From contig JAFDXN010000010.1 of the NCBI GenBank assembly GCA_018267915.1, positions 124,001 to 188,000 on the forward strand: DNA of 64,000 nucleotides, given 5' to 3'. The DNA comes from Bacteroidota bacterium. GTDB taxonomy: Bacteria > Bacteroidota > Bacteroidia > Chitinophagales > Chitinophagaceae. The notes beneath the pieces were generated by a model, which made no database searches, was not told the DNA's origin, and worked only from the letters and a program-made list of their open reading frames with translations. The translations under genes and the position numbers were made by a program. Shown one piece after another: positions 8,065 through 16,933 of the stretch (its first letter is position 1; every line of letters starts with the position of its first letter).

Positions 8065-10356
8065 ATGAAGTCTTGCTACACTTTAGCCCTGCTTTTATCG
8101 ATGACGCAGCCTGCCCTGGCACAATACCAGGGCCTCGTGTACGACCGTAACGATAGCACAACCGTTATGGGCTACAGCGGGCAGAAGTCTATGCCCTTCT
8201 GCGGTGGCTTCAACAATCCGCAGTTCGCCCTGGGCGATCTGAACAATGACGGCAAAAAAGACCTGGTCATCTACGAGCGCTTTTCTTACCAGGTGAAGAC
8301 CTTCATCAATACTGGCAGCCCGGGCAACCCGGTTTACGTGTACGCGCCCAAATATGCGCTCAACTTTCCTGAAGTGAGGAACTATGTGAAGCTGGAAGAC
8401 TATGACCGCGACGGCATACCCGACCTCATGCACCGCCTCGCCGATGGTGTGGGCGTATATAAAGGCTATTACAATGCCGGTAACGAGCTCTGCTTCAACT
8501 TCAGGCAGCTACTGCAATACAGCAACGACCTCAGCACCGTGCCGCCTGTCGACGTATTTGTGAATAGCAACGACATACCCGCCATAGTGGATATTGACCA
8601 TGACGGCGACCTGGATGTCGTCTCCTATTCCGCACTGGGCAATAACCTCTTCTTCTACAAAAACTACCAGGTGGAAATGGGCCTGCCTGCCGATTCGATG
8701 ATGATGAAGCTGCGCGATAAGTGTTGGGGAAAGGTTTCGCAAAACACTATTTACCGCGCGCACATCCTGCAGTTCTCCTGCGATGCCGACAACAGCACGT
8801 TGTTGCCAAAACAAACCGGTGGCCTGCGTCATGGCAACAATGGCGTGTGCCTCTTCGATAACGATGGCGATGGCGACTACGACTATCTCGATGGCAACGC
8901 CTCCTTCGCCGATCTGCAGTTCCTGAAGAACGGCAAAGCACAATACGGCGGTGTGGACAGCATGATATCGCAGGATACCTTATGGCAGAAAAATGGCGTG
9001 CAGGCGCATATGCCGCAGTTCCCCGTTGCCTGGTGGCTCGATATAGACCAGGACGGCAATAAAGACATACTCGTTTCGCCGCATGGCGAGAGTGGCTCCG
9101 AGAACTATAAGTGCATTCTATACTACCGCAACACCGGCAGCGCGGCCAGCCCGGTATATACTTACCAGTCGGATAGCTTCCTGGTCACCCAAACCATCGA
9201 TGCGGGCACAGGTTCGTATCCCCTGCTCTACGACTACGATAAAGATGGCAAGCCCGACCTCATAGTCGGTTCCGATGGTTTCCACCAGGCCAATGGTACG
9301 CTGCGAAGCAGGCTGCTCTATTTTAAAAATACCAGCACGCCCGGCCATATCTCTTTTGCCCAGCAAAGCGACGACTTCAATTATATCTTCGGCCTCAACC
9401 TGGCCGGGGCCGCACCCGCTGTGGGCGACCTCGATAACGACGGGAAGGATGATATGGTATTGGGGCAGAGCGATGGCACGCTTACTTTTTTCAGCAACAC
9501 GGCCACCAATGCATCCCAGCCTCCCCAGTGGCCTATACATGCGCAACTGCGCGACTACAATAATGCGCTCATCAATGCCGGCAATAGTGCTGTGCCCGTC
9601 ATTTATGATCTGAATCGCGATGGGAAGAAGGACCTTGTCATAGGCAATCAGTACGGCAGGCTCGTTTACTACGAAAACACCGGCACAACGCCGGGCCAGC
9701 TAAAGCTGCAACTTAAAAACAGCCAGCTTGGCAATATCACTATCGACCCCAGCTACCTCGATGCTTACGCCTCACCATACATCGGCAAGATGGATAATAC
9801 AGGTGTTGACTATATACTCTGCGGCAGCGCCAGCGGCAGGCTGTACAGGTACGATGGTTTCCAGGGTGGTAACACCCAGGTGCCCTACCCCCTCATCGAT
9901 ACCAGCTATTCGTTCATCGATAGTGCCTTTGCCAGCTACACCGGCTATTCTGAAAATATCAGCCAGCGCAGCGCACCCGCTATTGCAGACATAGACGGCG
10001 ACGGGAAGTACGACATGATACTGGGCAATGTGCTGGGGGGCCTCACTATCTATAAGCAGGTGCAGGATGTGGCCGTCAATGCAGGGCCCTTATTTACAGG
10101 CAGTCAAAAGAATGTAAAGGCGTATCCTAATCCTGCCGGTGATATTCTTTACTTAAGCTGGGACAAATCATTTTCAGACAACGATATCCTGATCACTATA
10201 TACAGTACTGCAGGACAAAAAATACAGCAAGCAAGTGTAAAGACCGGCTGCCCCGGGACGTCGATAAATGTGAAGGATCTGGCTACAGGCGTTTACTTCT
10301 GTGAGCTGCGTTCGGGAACTAATAAGGCAGTGATGCCGCTGAGCATTTACAGGTAG
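8065..10356 (+). CDS. FG-GAP/VCBS repeat protein with T9SS sorting domain
   Basis: 763 residues. Signal peptide MKSCYTLALLLSMTQPALAQ. At least eight calcium-binding-type FG-GAP/VCBS motifs follow, for example GDLNNDGKKDLVI, VDIDHDGDLDVVSY, LDIDQDGNKDILV, YDYDKDGKPDLIVG, GDLDNDGKDDMVLG, YDLNRDGKKDLVIG and ADIDGDGKYDMILG, predicting an integrin-like beta-propeller. The last ~85 residues are a T9SS sorting domain (KAYPNPAGDILYLSW). Such proteins are extracellular and often bind polysaccharide or protein; the ligand is unknown. Its 3' end overlaps the convergent DUF1624 gene by 10 bases. Confidence 0.88.
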   Translation: MKSCYTLALLLSMTQPALAQYQGLVYDRNDSTTVMGYSGQKSMPFCGGFNNPQFALGDLNNDGKKDLVIYERFSYQVKTFINTGSPGNPVYVYAPKYALNFPEVRNYVKLEDYDRDGIPDLMHRLADGVGVYKGYYNAGNELCFNFRQLLQYSNDLSTVPPVDVFVNSNDIPAIVDIDHDGDLDVVSYSALGNNLFFYKNYQVEMGLPADSMMMKLRDKCWGKVSQNTIYRAHILQFSCDADNSTLLPKQTGGLRHGNNGVCLFDNDGDGDYDYLDGNASFADLQFLKNGKAQYGGVDSMISQDTLWQKNGVQAHMPQFPVAWWLDIDQDGNKDILVSPHGESGSENYKCILYYRNTGSAASPVYTYQSDSFLVTQTIDAGTGSYPLLYDYDKDGKPDLIVGSDGFHQANGTLRSRLLYFKNTSTPGHISFAQQSDDFNYIFGLNLAGAAPAVGDLDNDGKDDMVLGQSDGTLTFFSNTATNASQPPQWPIHAQLRDYNNALINAGNSAVPVIYDLNRDGKKDLVIGNQYGRLVYYENTGTTPGQLKLQLKNSQLGNITIDPSYLDAYASPYIGKMDNTGVDYILCGSASGRLYRYDGFQGGNTQVPYPLIDTSYSFIDSAFASYTGYSENISQRSAPAIADIDGDGKYDMILGNVLGGLTIYKQVQDVAVNAGPLFTGSQKNVKAYPNPAGDILYLSWDKSFSDNDILITIYSTAGQKIQQASVKTGCPGTSINVKDLATGVYFCELRSGTNKAVMPLSIYR

Positions 10357-11510
10357 CTATGCCACCACGTTTTGTTGTTCAGCTTTTGCTGCATATACCA
10401 CCGGCAGGGCAAATACAATATTAATACAGCCAGTAACCAATAAGCATAAACTATGATCAGCGAAAAACCCCATTTATCATGCAGGAACAAAGTATCATTA
10501 CCCGTAAAGCGGTGCAGGGGGAAGCCCATTATCAAACCTGTGATAAGCGCCATGCCATGCAGCAGGTAGATGTGCAGTATATAGTAGAACATGGGCACGC
10601 GGCCGTAAACGGTAAAGAACCTCCCTATGCCATTATTCAGTCTTTCAAGCAGTGGCAGCGACAAGATAGCAGGCCCTAAGGTCATCAGGAGATATAGCAG
10701 TGAGGGCGGATACTTGGTGCACTTGAGAAACGATAGGAAGCTGCGCCATCCTGTCTCGCGAATTTCCCTCGGCACAGGTTCGCCGTACACGCCGGTCCAG
10801 CGGAGCAGGATGAAGAGCAGTATCGCACTGATGCCGATGCCGTAAAACCAGCGGTTCCGTTGCGCCGCTTCCTTCTTCACCAGCGTACCGAACACATATC
10901 CCATGGCCATGACCCCGATCCAGGGCACCAGCGGGTAGATGACAAACAAGGTGTAGCCCTGCCCAAAAGTGACTGGTTGCTGCTTATGGAGAATATCCCA
11001 GAATGCATTGTCGCCAAGCGAAGCAGGAGCGTCAAAAGAGTCGAGTGCATTATGGCCGAATATCAATACGAGGCCGATCACTGCGATCACCCGGATGGGC
11101 AGGAAGATAAGCGCAGACAGTACGATCATGCTCCAGCCGATGGCCCATATTACCTGCACTATCACCAGGTGGTAGTCCACATTAAAGGCCCATCCGAAGC
11201 GCACTATGGTTAGCTCTACGATGATGAGCCAGATGCCGCGTGTTAGCAGCAGCAGGGCTGCCTCCTTCTTTGTTTTACCTCTCGTTAGCGAAAGAAAGGC
11301 GCTCGTGCCCGCCAGGAACACAAACACTGGCGCGCAGAAGTGCGTGATCCAACGGGTAAAGAATAGCGCTGTACTGGTGTGGTCAAGATCCAGCGGGTCG
11401 TAGGGATAGTTCGTAAAAAAGTCGCGGGCATGGTCCAGCGCCATGATCACCATCACAATACCCCGCAGGATATCAATGGACGCTACACGTTTTGCGGGTT
11501 GAGTGATCAT
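10347..11510 (-). CDS. DUF1624 / heparan-alpha-glucosaminide N-acetyltransferase-like membrane protein
   Basis: 387 residues with about ten hydrophobic segments. The N-terminus KRVASIDILRGIVMVIMALDHARDFF carries the RGxxMxxMxLDHxRDF signature of the DUF1624/HGSNAT family. Human HGSNAT acetylates lysosomal heparan sulfate from cytosolic acetyl-CoA; bacterial members probably acylate cell-envelope sugars, but substrates are unknown. It is the last gene of a leftward run (halogenase-like pair, reductase, aat), 66 bases after aat. Family call is strong, function inferred. Confidence 0.82.
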   Translation of the reverse strand: MITQPAKRVASIDILRGIVMVIMALDHARDFFTNYPYDPLDLDHTSTALFFTRWITHFCAPVFVFLAGTSAFLSLTRGKTKKEAALLLLTRGIWLIIVELTIVRFGWAFNVDYHLVIVQVIWAIGWSMIVLSALIFLPIRVIAVIGLVLIFGHNALDSFDAPASLGDNAFWDILHKQQPVTFGQGYTLFVIYPLVPWIGVMAMGYVFGTLVKKEAAQRNRWFYGIGISAILLFILLRWTGVYGEPVPREIRETGWRSFLSFLKCTKYPPSLLYLLMTLGPAILSLPLLERLNNGIGRFFTVYGRVPMFYYILHIYLLHGMALITGLIMGFPLHRFTGNDTLFLHDKWGFSLIIVYAYWLLAVLILYLPCRWYMQQKLNNKTWWHSYL

Positions 11511-11576
11511 AAACCTTTGGGCAATAAATATAATGAAAACCGCACTGCGTCAAAAGTAAAGAACGATTAATAATAA

Positions 11577-12224
11577 CTATGACGGTATCAGTCGCTTTAG
11601 TAAAGCAATGAATTCTGCACGGGGGATCATTCTGGCGCCGAGGCTCTCGAGATGTTCTGTAAACACCTGGCAGTCGATCAACTCTGTACCTTCCTGCTGC
11701 AATTGGCTAACCCATTTGATGAAGGCATACTTACTTGCGTTGCTCACCGCGCTGAACATGCTTTCACCGAAAAACACCTTACCCATCCTGATGCCGTATA
11801 GTCCACCCGCCAGCTTTCCATCGTGCCATGTTTCAGCACTCCATGCATAACCAAGCTGATGGAGGCGGGTATAAGCATCAATGATGTCATCATTGATCCA
11901 GGTGCCATCCTGGCCGGGGCGGGAGGCACGGCGGCAGTTCTCTATCACTTCCGCGAACGCTTTATTGACGGTAAATTCGAATGCATCCCGCTTCAGCAGC
12001 TGTTTCATGCTTTTGCTGATATAAAGCTCATCAGGCAACAGTACAAAACGGGGATCGGGGCACCACCAGAGTGGGATGTCTTCATCGTACCAGGGAAAGA
12101 TGCCACTACGGTAAGCCAGCAACAAACGGTCTGTGCCCAGGTCGCCGCCGGCAGCAAGCAAACCATCTTCCATGGCCTCTTCCACCGGCGGAAACCACAA
12201 TTCATCATCTAATAGCCAGAGCAT
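11577..12224 (-). CDS. aat: Leucyl/phenylalanyl-tRNA--protein transferase
   Basis: 215 residues, close to the usual length. Hallmark blocks are GLLAAGGDL, SGIFPWY, PLWWCPDPRFVL, RPGQDGTWIND, YAWSAETWHDGKLAGGLYG, FFGESMFS and LIDCQVFTEHLESLGA. The enzyme adds Leu or Phe from charged tRNA to N-terminal Lys/Arg of proteins, marking them for ClpS/ClpAP-type degradation (N-end rule). It acts in the cytoplasm. It lies 29 bases downstream of the ferredoxin-reductase-type gene on the same strand and may be cotranscribed with it, though the functions are not obviously linked. Confidence 0.95.
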   Translation of the reverse strand: MLWLLDDELWFPPVEEAMEDGLLAAGGDLGTDRLLLAYRSGIFPWYDEDIPLWWCPDPRFVLLPDELYISKSMKQLLKRDAFEFTVNKAFAEVIENCRRASRPGQDGTWINDDIIDAYTRLHQLGYAWSAETWHDGKLAGGLYGIRMGKVFFGESMFSAVSNASKYAFIKWVSQLQQEGTELIDCQVFTEHLESLGARMIPRAEFIALLKRLIPS

Positions 12225-12253
12225 TGCAGTGCTAAATGTACTGCATTGGGGGG

Positions 12254-12928
12254 CTATTTTTCAAATACCACATTGTCGGCCTTAGCATGCAGACGGCTGA
12301 GGACCTCATTGATATCACTTATCATCTTGTCCGGTCCGCAAACGTAAAAGTGCTTGTTGAAGTCATCAACATGCGTTTTCAGGAATTCTTCATCTATCCG
12401 CGCCTGCTCGTACAGCATCGTTTCTTCTTCGGTGATCATAAAAACGGCATCGTCGCCCAGCATGGCCTTCAATTCATCCCGGTAAATGATATCGCTCTCA
12501 GTTTTATTTGAGAAAAAGAGGGTATTGCCTTCGAGTTTGTTCTCATCATATAGCTGGCGAAGAATTGCAATAAATGGTGTGATGCCGGCGCCGCCCGCTA
12601 TAAAATATCCGGGACCCTTATAAGCAATGGCGCCCCACACGTCGCGGATGATCAATTCGTCACCTTCATTTAACGAGTGTATCTTTTCCGTCACGCCGTG
12701 GTGGCCGGGGTAACCTTTGATAGTAAATTCGAGGTATGGGTCGTTATTCAAGCTAGTGAATGTGAAAGGCCGTTTTTCATCGCGCCAGCCATCCATATTA
12801 ACGGACACTTCGGTGGCTTGTCCCGGTGTAAAGTGATAGCCTTCCGGCTTCTCCAGACGAAAGCATTTTACATCGTGCGTTACCTGGCTGATATTTAATA
12901 TCTTAACTATGTGCGCTTCTGTACTCAT
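12254..12928 (-). CDS. FAD-binding ferredoxin--NAD(P)H reductase-type oxidoreductase
   Basis: 224 residues. An FAD-binding beta-barrel with RPFTFTS (flavin contact) is followed by a nucleotide-binding domain with GYFIAGGAGITPFIAIL and the C-terminal VCGPDKM. This is a compact ferredoxin-NADP reductase/flavin reductase fold without an attached 2Fe-2S domain. It could supply electrons or reduced flavin; the two halogenase-like flavoproteins immediately upstream on the same strand are possible partners. The gap to them is 65 bases. Family certain, partner inferred. Confidence 0.85.
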   Translation of the reverse strand: MSTEAHIVKILNISQVTHDVKCFRLEKPEGYHFTPGQATEVSVNMDGWRDEKRPFTFTSLNNDPYLEFTIKGYPGHHGVTEKIHSLNEGDELIIRDVWGAIAYKGPGYFIAGGAGITPFIAILRQLYDENKLEGNTLFFSNKTESDIIYRDELKAMLGDDAVFMITEEETMLYEQARIDEEFLKTHVDDFNKHFYVCGPDKMISDINEVLSRLHAKADNVVFEK

Positions 12929-12993
12929 TTATTCCGGGGCTTTTGATAAAACAATCAGCTGCGCAAGGATATACACCCAATCAATCGGTTCGC

Positions 12994-14397
12994 TTAAGCG
13001 TAGGGATATGCGTTCTCGATCTCGATCTCTCCAAATATCTCCTCGTGGCTGAAATGAAACTTATCTGCATGCGCTATATCCCCGGTGATGAGGTTTTGCC
13101 ATTGATCAAACTTCAAAGGATCTTTGATCATGTCGAGGAAATGTGCGTACCGCTCGTAATTGGTAAAGAAATCGCCCGCCAGCAGGAAGTGGATCAGGGC
13201 AAAAGCATTTTCAAAACCTATGTACTGCGATTCAGCGCATGAGCTTACCTCCGCAAGGTTGAGAGAAGCGGGATCGTAATAGATATTGATGAACTTCTCG
13301 ACAAGGTCGTAACCACCCCGGATCGTTTTAAACGTCTCAGCAATCTTCTTATCGCCCGTCTCTTTATCTGAAGTCAGCTTAACATGGATGGCCTCGGAGA
13401 AAAGGTCTGCACTCTTCATGGCCAGGTACACACCCGTGGAGAAGATGGGATCAAGGAACTTGTAAGAGTCACCTATCAGCGCAAAATTGTCCCCGTACAT
13501 CACATCAGAGAAGTAAGAATAGTCGGATACCATCACGAACCTGTCACGGAGCTTTGCATCAGAAAGCACCTCTCTTGTCACAGGACATTCTTCTATCTCT
13601 TTAAGATAAAAAGCCTGCTGCCAATCCTCGATTCCTGCATCGGTTAATAATTTCTTTTGGTCTTTCATGTACTGACGCTCCACGATCATGGTGAGGCTGA
13701 CCAGGTCTTTACCAACCGGCTGAATAGCAAACCAGCCTTTCTTGCCCTCGGCCATGCACACAATATCTATAAGGCCTTGTTCTGCCCCATGCAGGTAATG
13801 TGCGCCTTTCCAGTGGCCCAGCCATGCTATCCTGTCGAGCTCCTTGTAGGCATTCTTACTGCCGGCTCTCTTTGCCAGGAACGTTTCCTGCCCGCTCGCG
13901 TCAATAACAAACCTGGCGCGCCAGGTTTGTTTGTCGCCCATATTATCCACTGTGGTAACCTCCACGATCTTATCGGGATTATCTTTATTAACAGCTTCTA
14001 CTTTCGTTTCCTCGAGAATAACTGCCCCGTTCTTTCGCGCATTGCGCATCAGGATATCGTCGAAATAGGCACGTTCCACGTTGAATGACAAGTGGCTGTC
14101 GTCGTGTATAACCGCCTTAAAAAACCATGTAGAAGAGCTCTTCCCGTCATAATTAGTAAACTTTGCGCCCGGCTTCCTTACAAAGCGTTTCTTCATTTCA
14201 TCCAATACACCCAGTTCTTCGAACATGGGGTAGCAGAATGGCAACAAGGATTCCCCTTCGTGCTGCCGCGGAAATTTCGCGCGCTCGAATACTAATACGG
14301 AATATCCTTTCCGCACAAGTTTGGTGGCGGCCGTAGAACCCGCAGGGCCTGCACCTATGATAATAAAGTCGTACAATTTGCTGTTATCAGCTTGCAT
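12994..14397 (-). CDS. FAD-dependent oxidoreductase of the flavin halogenase/geranylgeranyl-reductase superfamily, copy 1
   Basis: 467 residues. Rossmann motif GAGPAGSTAATKL near the N-terminus, then FPRQHEGESLLPFCY, the GESLLP block typical of CmlS-like flavin halogenases, FVRKPGAKF with a conserved lysine, VIDASGQ, and the second FAD contact GDNFALIGDSYKFLDPIFSTG. The halogenase WxWxIP signature is not intact: the matching place reads KKGWFAIQPVG. It could therefore be a halogenase variant or a non-halogenating hydroxylase or reductase. A paralogue lies 39 bases upstream and a flavoprotein reductase 65 bases downstream, all on one strand. Confidence 0.75.
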   Translation of the reverse strand: MQADNSKLYDFIIIGAGPAGSTAATKLVRKGYSVLVFERAKFPRQHEGESLLPFCYPMFEELGVLDEMKKRFVRKPGAKFTNYDGKSSSTWFFKAVIHDDSHLSFNVERAYFDDILMRNARKNGAVILEETKVEAVNKDNPDKIVEVTTVDNMGDKQTWRARFVIDASGQETFLAKRAGSKNAYKELDRIAWLGHWKGAHYLHGAEQGLIDIVCMAEGKKGWFAIQPVGKDLVSLTMIVERQYMKDQKKLLTDAGIEDWQQAFYLKEIEECPVTREVLSDAKLRDRFVMVSDYSYFSDVMYGDNFALIGDSYKFLDPIFSTGVYLAMKSADLFSEAIHVKLTSDKETGDKKIAETFKTIRGGYDLVEKFINIYYDPASLNLAEVSSCAESQYIGFENAFALIHFLLAGDFFTNYERYAHFLDMIKDPLKFDQWQNLITGDIAHADKFHFSHEEIFGEIEIENAYPYA

Positions 14398-14436
14398 AAA
14401 ACGGTCACTTTTAATTATTGCAATGTAATTTAACTA

Positions 14437-15840
14437 TTAAACGCTTACCGGTATCTCATCCGCCGCATCCACGATGTCGCCGAATACCTGGTCCCAGGTC
14501 ATGCCACAAGTTGCTTCTTCCGGATCCATCCTGTCCTGCACCAGGTTACGCCATTTTTGATACAGTTCCGGTTTCCTGATCATATCAAGAAAGTCGGCGT
14601 ACTTATCATAGTTCCTGAAAAAATCGCCCGCCAGCAGGTAGTGTATCAAACCGAATGCCGCCTCATAGCCTTCGTAGTTAGAGTCGGACTTTGAGCTGAC
14701 CTCTGACAGGTTGAGCGAGTTCGGATCGTAGTACACGTTGATGAATTTCTCCACCAGTCCATATGCGCCATCTATCGTTTTGTACAGTTCCTTCATCTTT
14801 TGTTCACCCACAGCTTTGTCACTATTCGTGAGTTTCTCGTGGATCGATTCGGCAAATAGCATGGCACTCTTCATGCCCAGGTACACACCAGTCGAGAAAA
14901 TTGGATCGAGGTACTTGTATGCATCACCCAAAAGTGCAAAGTTGTCGCCATACATGTGGTCGGCGAAATAAGAATAGTCTGACACGATCAGGAAACGATC
15001 CTCCATTTCCGCACCCTCAAGGACCTCTTTCGCAAGCGCGCATTTTTCTATTTCTTCCAGGTAGAAGGCGCGCTGCCATTCTTCAATTCCCTGATCGGTC
15101 AATTCTTTCTTTCTCTGCTTCATGTAGGCCCTGTCAACAACCAGCGTAACACTGTGCAGGTCTTTACCTATCGACTGCAAGGCGAACCAGCCCTTTTTAC
15201 TCGTTTCGAGGTAGACAATGTTAATGAGGCCCACGTCAAGGCCGTGTATCATTTTTCCTCCTGTCCAATGGCCCAGCCAGGCCACCCTGTCGAGCGCCGT
15301 GTAGGTTTGTTTGGTGCCCATACGCTTTGCAAGAAAAGTATCCTGCCCGCTGGCATCAACAACAAACTTTGTATGCAAAGTGTTACGCTCGCCTGCTTTA
15401 TTTACAGTCACTATCTCGGCAATCTTATCTTCGCCTGCAAGGTTCACCGATTCGACCTTGGTCTCTTCCCACACTTCAGCGCCATTCCTGCGCGCATTCT
15501 TCATCAGTATATGATCGAATTTGGCACGCTCAACATTAAAGGAGAGAAAGCTTTCATCGTGTATCACCGTTTTAAAGCACCAGGTAGCATGCTTAGTACC
15601 ATCGTGGCTGGAGAAGCGGGCGCCGGGTTTGCGGACGAAATTCTTTTTCATTTCCTCAAGTACACCCAATTCCTCAAAAACGGCATAGCAAAAAGGCAGC
15701 AATGATTCGCCTTCGTGCATGCGGGGGAATTTTGTTTTTTCGAGTGCCAATACCGAATAACCTAATCTCGCCAGTTTGGTTGCAGCAGTAGAACCAGCCG
15801 GCCCACATCCAATGATGATAAAGTCGTATATTTTATTCAT
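14437..15840 (-). CDS. FAD-dependent oxidoreductase of the flavin halogenase superfamily, copy 2
   Basis: 467 residues, exactly the length of its neighbour and clearly similar along the whole chain (by eye well above half identical). Motifs: GCGPAGSTAATKLARLGYSV, FPRMHEGESLLPFCY, FVRKPGARF, VVDASGQDTFLAKR, KKGWFALQSIG in place of WxWxIP, and GDNFALLGDAYKYLDPIFSTG. It is the first gene of the leftward run, reading away from the truncated gene at 15926. The pair probably arose by tandem duplication; matching length and motif retention suggest both are active. Substrate unknown. Confidence 0.75.
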   Translation of the reverse strand: MNKIYDFIIIGCGPAGSTAATKLARLGYSVLALEKTKFPRMHEGESLLPFCYAVFEELGVLEEMKKNFVRKPGARFSSHDGTKHATWCFKTVIHDESFLSFNVERAKFDHILMKNARRNGAEVWEETKVESVNLAGEDKIAEIVTVNKAGERNTLHTKFVVDASGQDTFLAKRMGTKQTYTALDRVAWLGHWTGGKMIHGLDVGLINIVYLETSKKGWFALQSIGKDLHSVTLVVDRAYMKQRKKELTDQGIEEWQRAFYLEEIEKCALAKEVLEGAEMEDRFLIVSDYSYFADHMYGDNFALLGDAYKYLDPIFSTGVYLGMKSAMLFAESIHEKLTNSDKAVGEQKMKELYKTIDGAYGLVEKFINVYYDPNSLNLSEVSSKSDSNYEGYEAAFGLIHYLLAGDFFRNYDKYADFLDMIRKPELYQKWRNLVQDRMDPEEATCGMTWDQVFGDIVDAADEIPVSV

Positions 15841-15925
15841 TTAAAACAAAAATGGTGACAAGCTAATTTATGGATTTATCCAATTCAAGCCATCTTTTTT
15901 AACTTTATTTCTCAATAAGTCAATT

Positions 15926-16072
15926 ATGCCGCACATTACACTCTCTGACGAATTTCCCGGTATCCGCAGCCTGTTTAACTACAGCCCGGAGACATCTGAA
16001 CCAATGAATCAGCTTGCCAACCTGCTGCTTTTCGATAAGAGCTACTCGACACTCACGCCGGAAAACATTTGA
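15926..16072 (+). pseudogene. 5' remnant of a carboxymuconolactone decarboxylase/peroxidase-like gene
   Basis: From ATG 15926 the frame reads [17 protein letters not shown] then [18 protein letters not shown] and STLTP before a stop at 16070-16072. Bacteroidota carboxymuconolactone-decarboxylase-family proteins start MPHIxLPExxPGIxGPxxFxPETxxPLNELAxxLLRGxSTLTxGERE, so the first ~46 codons are kept and the rest is gone. From about 16056 on the DNA is dnaE2 remnant on the other strand, placing a deletion junction near 16056-16060. No function expected. Confidence 0.72.
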
Positions 16073-16577
16073 TCCACAACGATACATATACCAGCAACGC
16101 AAAGCTTGCCGCATGGCTCTCGGGAATTCATAACTGCCGAAGCCTTCCAACTGCCTGAAAACACGCTTTGCAAAATCTTCATCGTAACCATTTGCCTTCA
16201 TGCAGTTGATAAGCTTCTGCTAAAAAGAGCTCACCTTTCCTTTTGCTTTGAAGGTCGTCATGCTCCGTCGCAATTGGTCTGTCTCTGCAGGCGAAAAACC
16301 TGCTGCTACAATAGCTATTTCCATTGCCTGCTCTTGGAACAAAGGCATTCCTTTCGTACGTCCGAGAATATCTTTCAATTGCTCGGGCATCTCATATTTC
16401 TCTATGCCATAGCGCCGTCGAAAATAAGGATGCACCATGTCACCCTGTGGGTCCCGGCCGCACAATGCCTACTTCTATTACCAGGTCATAAAATACTCTT
16501 GGCTTCAGCCTCGGCAATATCGACATCTGCGCCCTCCTTTCTAAGCCCAGCGCTTCTATATCGTCTTTATTCCACTC
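16053..16577 (-). pseudogene. dnaE2: Remnant of error-prone DNA polymerase III alpha subunit DnaE2
   Basis: Leftward pieces match the DnaE2 core in order. Piece 1 (16577-16449): [12 protein letters not shown] joined directly to [28 protein letters not shown], with the intervening family segment missing. A two-base loss shifts the frame to piece 2 (16447-16223): [35 protein letters not shown] (16222-16220) follows, then piece 3: [20 protein letters not shown] and [12 protein letters not shown] one-base loss at 16121 leads to piece 4: [20 protein letters not shown], which ends at the junction near 16056. N- and C-terminal thirds are absent. The gene is dead. Confidence 0.85.
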
Positions 16578-16774
16578 TATGCAGTGTCCGTAGCCGATTG
16601 GCTTATCAACTCATGCACCGCACCGATAGGAAAAGTGTGATTGGGAAAAGCATTATCTATAGGTCCCAGGCGCACGTGCCGTTCACTGTTACATGCATGC
16701 TTATAGCCCTGTAAAGAAAGTATCTCCTTCTTCAGGCCGGCTATTACATCTTGCTTTATTGCTGGGCTTGCCAT
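16578..16774 (-). pseudogene. imuA: 5' remnant of imuA (RecA/SulA-like mutasome subunit)
   Basis: From an ATG at 16774 leftward, 65 codons: [55 protein letters not shown], stop. This matches the N-terminus of Bacteroidota ImuA (LQKEILxLQGxKP, LGxIxxAFPNxxFPxGAVHEF, AATSGFIAG). After TDTA the sequence changes abruptly to DnaE2, so the rest of imuA, all of imuB and the first part of dnaE2 were deleted. In intact cassettes the three genes form an SOS-induced translesion polymerase complex. Confidence 0.82.
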
Positions 16775-16827
16775 GCGCTATAGGTTATAGCGCGAAAGTG
16801 AGCATTTGCAGGCGTTTAGCCTCGAAA

Positions 16828-16859
16828 ATGTGGATATCTTGTAAAGAAGATATCCACAT
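16828..16859. promoter_or_regulatory. Perfect 13-bp dyad, candidate operator
   Basis: ATGTGGATATCTT (16828-16840) and its exact reverse complement (16847-16859) flank 6 bases. No T run follows, so it is unlikely to be a terminator. It lies 54 bases before the imuA remnant start and about 75 bases upstream of the -7 box of the potassium operon. KdpE-type or LexA-type operator are both possible. Confidence 0.5.
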
Positions 16860-16933
16860 CCCCTTCTCCCCGATTTTTATAAAATCTTTATATGCCGCTG
16901 CCAATCTTTACATAATGCTTATAACCATCGCTT

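Noticed and set aside
7941..8150. 69-codon open frame before the FG-GAP gene
   Set aside because: It crosses the TCAAC array and overlaps the signal peptide of the real gene in another frame.
10860..11213. 117-codon plus-strand frame inside the DUF1624 gene
   Set aside because: Antisense to a membrane protein with a clear family signature; charged composition is the complement of the sense codons.
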